Below, piece by piece: positions 60,565 to 64,000 of a stretch of 64,000 nt of DNA (within the stretch, counting starts at the first letter, position 1; every line of letters begins with the position of its first letter). The position numbers and the translations under genes are program-made. The notes under the pieces are model-generated. The model made no database searches. It saw only the letters and a list, made by a program, of their open reading frames with translations, and was not told the DNA's origin. Source of the stretch: Lycocorax pyrrhopterus obiensis (taxonomy: Eukaryota; Chordata; Aves; Passeriformes; Paradisaeidae); NCBI GenBank assembly GCA_014706295.1, contig JACSVZ010000007.1:3791699-3855698 (forward strand). The letters are read 5' to 3'.

Positions 60565-63500
60565 CACAAAGATCCACAACACTGACTCAACACGACGGCC
60601 TACCCTATGTGCCACAAAAAATCTTATCAATGCCTTGTAACAACTGCAAGATTAATAAAATAGATAGGGAAGGATCAAAATCCATAAGAGTACAAAGAGC
60701 AGGGAAAATCAAATATTGCCTTTACTGTAATCATATTTAGAGACAAATTAGTATTAGTACGTAGTAGGCTAAGCACACAAAGGAAAAAAGCATAGATAAA
60801 AAGGCAGATTATATTCCTTCCACACAGGATGAATAAGCAGTGTGGAGTACAGTACAGTGCAAACATTTCACACAGACTTCCGAAGGAATGCACCTCTGAG
60901 AAGCACAAAGTGTGCATCTCAACAAGTCACTACAAAAGAACTTAAGAGTAGTTTATTTCCCCCGGATATTGGCTTTATGTTTTCTTATCTCTACTACAGC
61001 CAAGAGAACCTCTGAAACTTTAATAAAATTCCGTTTTTTTACTAACACTTCTGGTGATGGGAATGATAGATGCCTCATGTGAAATTGCAAGAATCTTTAA
61101 ACTCAGCTGCCCACACCGAATATGCACAATCTTAGCTTCCTTTTTTATTAAATTACAACTTTATTTAAAAGTTTTTAAATGCTTAAAGTTTTGTGCGATA
61201 TGCAGAGCATGGACAGCATCACAAAATATTATGTTCTCTAATGCCTCTTGATTTTTAATTTAAATTAACTGTGGGGGTACCAAACATGGTGGTTCTGTGA
61301 TCTGGTTCTACTATGTTTTTTACAGCTTAGATAAAAGCACCTCCACATCCCTGCCAAAAGAAACGAGTCTCATTCCCAATGCCATGCTTCTCATGCTGTT
61401 TCTGCACCAGTGATAATGAAATTGTTTGATGATTCAGGCATTAAAGTTGATGTAACAACTTAGAAGTTGGAGAGCTACTATTTGAATAATATTATAAAGC
61501 ATATTTCCTGCTAAAACAACAGACACCCAACAGAACAGTAGTGTGCCTCTCTGCTTGGATTATTATAAAACTCATCATAGCTATCTGAAGACCAATGTGC
61601 TTTTATTCTTTCACCCTGCTCTTAACAGCAGGTGAAGAGCAATAGAGGTAGGATCCTAAAGTGGAAGAAAACTTTGTGAAATAGAGAGATCTCAAAGGTA
61701 CAAGAAAAGTAAAATTAGAATGAAAATTTATTCAGGGCATGCACTTGAAAGTATAATCGCATGAAACACTGATCTTTGCTAATTTAGTTCAGTGTAAATA
61801 CAAAAACTAAAGACTGCTGTTTTCACAAATGCAGCTCCTGAACAGACTGTAAGTGACAATAAAACCCAGTTCTCACCTAGAAAGTTCCAATTACTTGTCA
61901 GAAGAAACAGTATCAGACAAGTCAAATCATATCCTAATTTTTCTGCAAGAACAGGAAAAACATTCAGCAAGGGGTCTGCACTGTAACTGCAGATAAAGAT
62001 GGCCTACACCACTAATTGCCTACTGGTCTATAAAAATGCAGCACTTGTTACTATGAATTAGAAAATTGGCACACTGTCTACTGGATGTGCTGTTCATTCA
62101 GCTGGACTTCCTTACCTAAGGTGTAAATATTGTACTCACACAGGACACATTGAATTAGTCAGTTTTCACAAAGAAACAGCACCTTAATAAAAGACTAAAA
62201 CGCTTGCAGTAACCAGGAACACTAACATCTCTGCATTATTCATTGGGGTTAAAACCAAACATTCCACAGTCAGGTGGAATATAAGATAATTCTTGACTCA
62301 AGGTTTGCAGAAGATTGGTTTTATCAGCTGAAAATCATGTTCCCAGGCAGTAATTTATGGTAGGTCCAGGGAACCCTTACAATCAGGAAATCTTGCTTAT
62401 AGATGCAAACCACAGTGTTCCAGGTACACAGCTGACACCATCATGATGTTACTCAACAAGAACTTAAAACTCAGCTCTTATATGTGGGTCATAGGTCACC
62501 TTATACCTGGGCAGTCCCAACAATTTAGACAAAATACTCTGCATTAAAATAATAGGAGTATTTAGAATGCATCAAAGAAATACTGTTCCTCTGATTAATC
62601 TGTGTTCATGCTTGCTGGGTATTCTTCTCTCTTGTTGTAGCTACAAAAATCCCAGCAGGACAGCAATCAGTATAGTTAGATCTCATAGGTGTTATGGATT
62701 ACTAATTATGCAGATTGTGATAAATTATCATAAATGTTTGTGTAGCTCTATTTGAAGTAAACATATAGCCGAGAGAATTTTAAAGGAGAAGTGGCAAATG
62801 GGTATAATACTCTCTGCTAAATTAAATAGCTTAAATTAAAAAAAAAATTAAATGACACTTCATGACAGGTTTTTAGAACTCATACAATGATGTTTTTTAA
62901 AATATTCTCAACCTAACTTTATTAGCTTACTGTGCTTTAGAGCATACCACTAAGAATTAGGGTTTTTTTTGTTTTAACTTGGGAGTTCTCTGACCCAGTT
63001 CTTCAAGGAGAGCTACAACAGGTCTACAGCAATGTGTGCCCAATGTAGATATAATGTGTTCTATTCCCCTTTTAATCTTCATGTTTATGTTAGTTCAGTT
63101 CCTCTTTGTCTTGAAAGTTACCATCAGCCTCCCCAGTCAGTTTTTAGCCTCTGAGCACCTGCATGGCCTGTAAAAGTGAAAATTTCTACATCCCCTCAAT
63201 AAAGAAAATCTTCTTAAGGAGTCCGTCAATTTACTCTGTTTCACCCTTGCCACCGTTCCCTAGAGCAAGTCCTTTGAGAGCTCTAAATCTCAAGGGCTCA
63301 TTCAGTCCTTCACTCCTCTATTAAGACTGTCAACAGTTGTAACATCTACTATTTTATTCCAAATTCTCACATTTAATGTGATAACCTACTTCAGCAACTT
63401 TGTCTTACGCAGGAAGATACTTCTCATCTCTGTAAAGCCAGTCCAGCCACTGGCAGTCAGATTTTAAATACCAGTGAAAAATCTCTCCACAATCTGGGGA

Positions 63501-64000
63501 GCTGTGTCTGAAAATCCACACGGGCTGAAAATCCACACAACATCCTGGCCTGTATAAAGTATACCTAGAAGCATGCGTGATTTATTGTTGTTTTAATAAT
63601 TATGCATTTAAATAACTAATTTATATTAAAGCACAAAAAGGCATTCAAATTCACAGACCTGTTTTGCCTCAACCTTGTATCTCTTTTACCAGATTTTTGA
63701 CATATGGTGAAGAATGAGCTCAAATGTAGGTCAATGTAATAAAGAAGAAAGGATTTTAATAGGTTTTGTTGAAAGTTTTTTCTTTATAGCAAAGCATATT
63801 AAGTAGGTTTGGTAAAATAAAAGGTATCAAAATTGCACCTTTGCCGTTTATGAGAGCTGTATTTGAAATGTCTCACAGAACGATGGCTTGCCATACAAAT
63901 AGAAAAAAATGCTTGCTCAAAGTGGTCATATTTGTTACACCTGTGGACTAAACCCTCAATCTTTTACGTTTATAGAACTGTAATAAAACTGAACATAATA
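60565..64000. other. Unique noncoding DNA, nothing recognised
   Basis: AT-rich to the end of the window. ORFs are all under 81 codons and have no recognised motif. Pyrimidine-rich sequence occurs at about 63060-63400, and a 14-bp direct repeat lies at 63508-63538. No CR1 tails or LTR ends were seen. Confidence 0.55.
63508..63538. repeat. Short direct repeat, 14 bp twice
   Basis: ctgaaaatccacac occurs at 63508-63521 and again at 63525-63538, a period of 17 bp. It is a minor local duplication with no visible function. Confidence 0.9.

Noticed and set aside
60432..60740. 102-codon plus-strand ORF
   Set aside because: Its first third runs antisense through an ERV solo LTR and the rest has no known motif, so it is a chance frame.

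Overview
This is a vertebrate nuclear genomic segment, almost certainly from a bird and probably a passerine or a relative. The evidence is the repeat content. There are three CR1 LINE copies, with recognisable reverse-transcriptase remnants and/or the CR1 3' tail (tandem ATTCTGTG octamers preceded by a 'gatctccagaagtcccttccaacc'-type motif). There are also nine solo LTRs whose termini and layout match avian endogenous retrovirus families (ERVL-, ERVK- and ERV1-like). The rest is AT-rich, low-CpG, apparently single-copy DNA. No bacterial, phage or plasmid feature is present. The subfamily names are from memory of avian repeats and were not checked against a database.

No functional protein-coding gene, rRNA, tRNA or CRISPR array could be supported. 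Every open reading frame is short (at most 161 codons), and many overlap ORFs on the opposite strand or in another frame. None resembles a known domain except the CR1 reverse-transcriptase debris. The window therefore reads as a gene desert, or as the interior of a very long intron. Candidate regulatory elements are inferred only from composition.

Layout: 1-6.7 kb is unique AT-rich DNA. A tiny CR1 tail lies at 6.69-6.76 kb and an almost perfect 88-bp tandem duplication at 7.12-7.30 kb. From 11.76 to 16.60 kb there is a cluster of four solo LTRs, all on the plus strand: ERV1-like, ERVL-like (about 1.07 kb, with an internal degenerate minisatellite), ERVL-type (1,012 bp with a perfect 5-bp target-site duplication) and ERVK-type (389 bp with a perfect 6-bp duplication). 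The last two are only 30 bp apart. From 16.6 to 35.8 kb there is about 19 kb of unique DNA with no recognised transposon. A 1.07-kb 5'-truncated CR1 lies at 35.86-36.94 kb. After more unique DNA come two minus-strand LTRs at 44.33-44.99 and 45.47-46.14 kb. From 53.1 to 60.6 kb, two LTRs of the same family form an inverted pair that flanks a nested CR1-in-CR1 insertion and a further minus-strand LTR. The last 3.4 kb is unique DNA.

No gene system operates here. What the sequence does show is a layered insertion history. All ERVs have been reduced to solo LTRs, as expected from LTR-LTR recombination, and target-site duplications are still readable for several. I found no sign of a previously undescribed coding system. 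The observations most worth checking are the adjacent LTR pair, the inverted LTR pair, the nested CR1, the recent 88-bp duplication, and a few candidate conserved noncoding elements.
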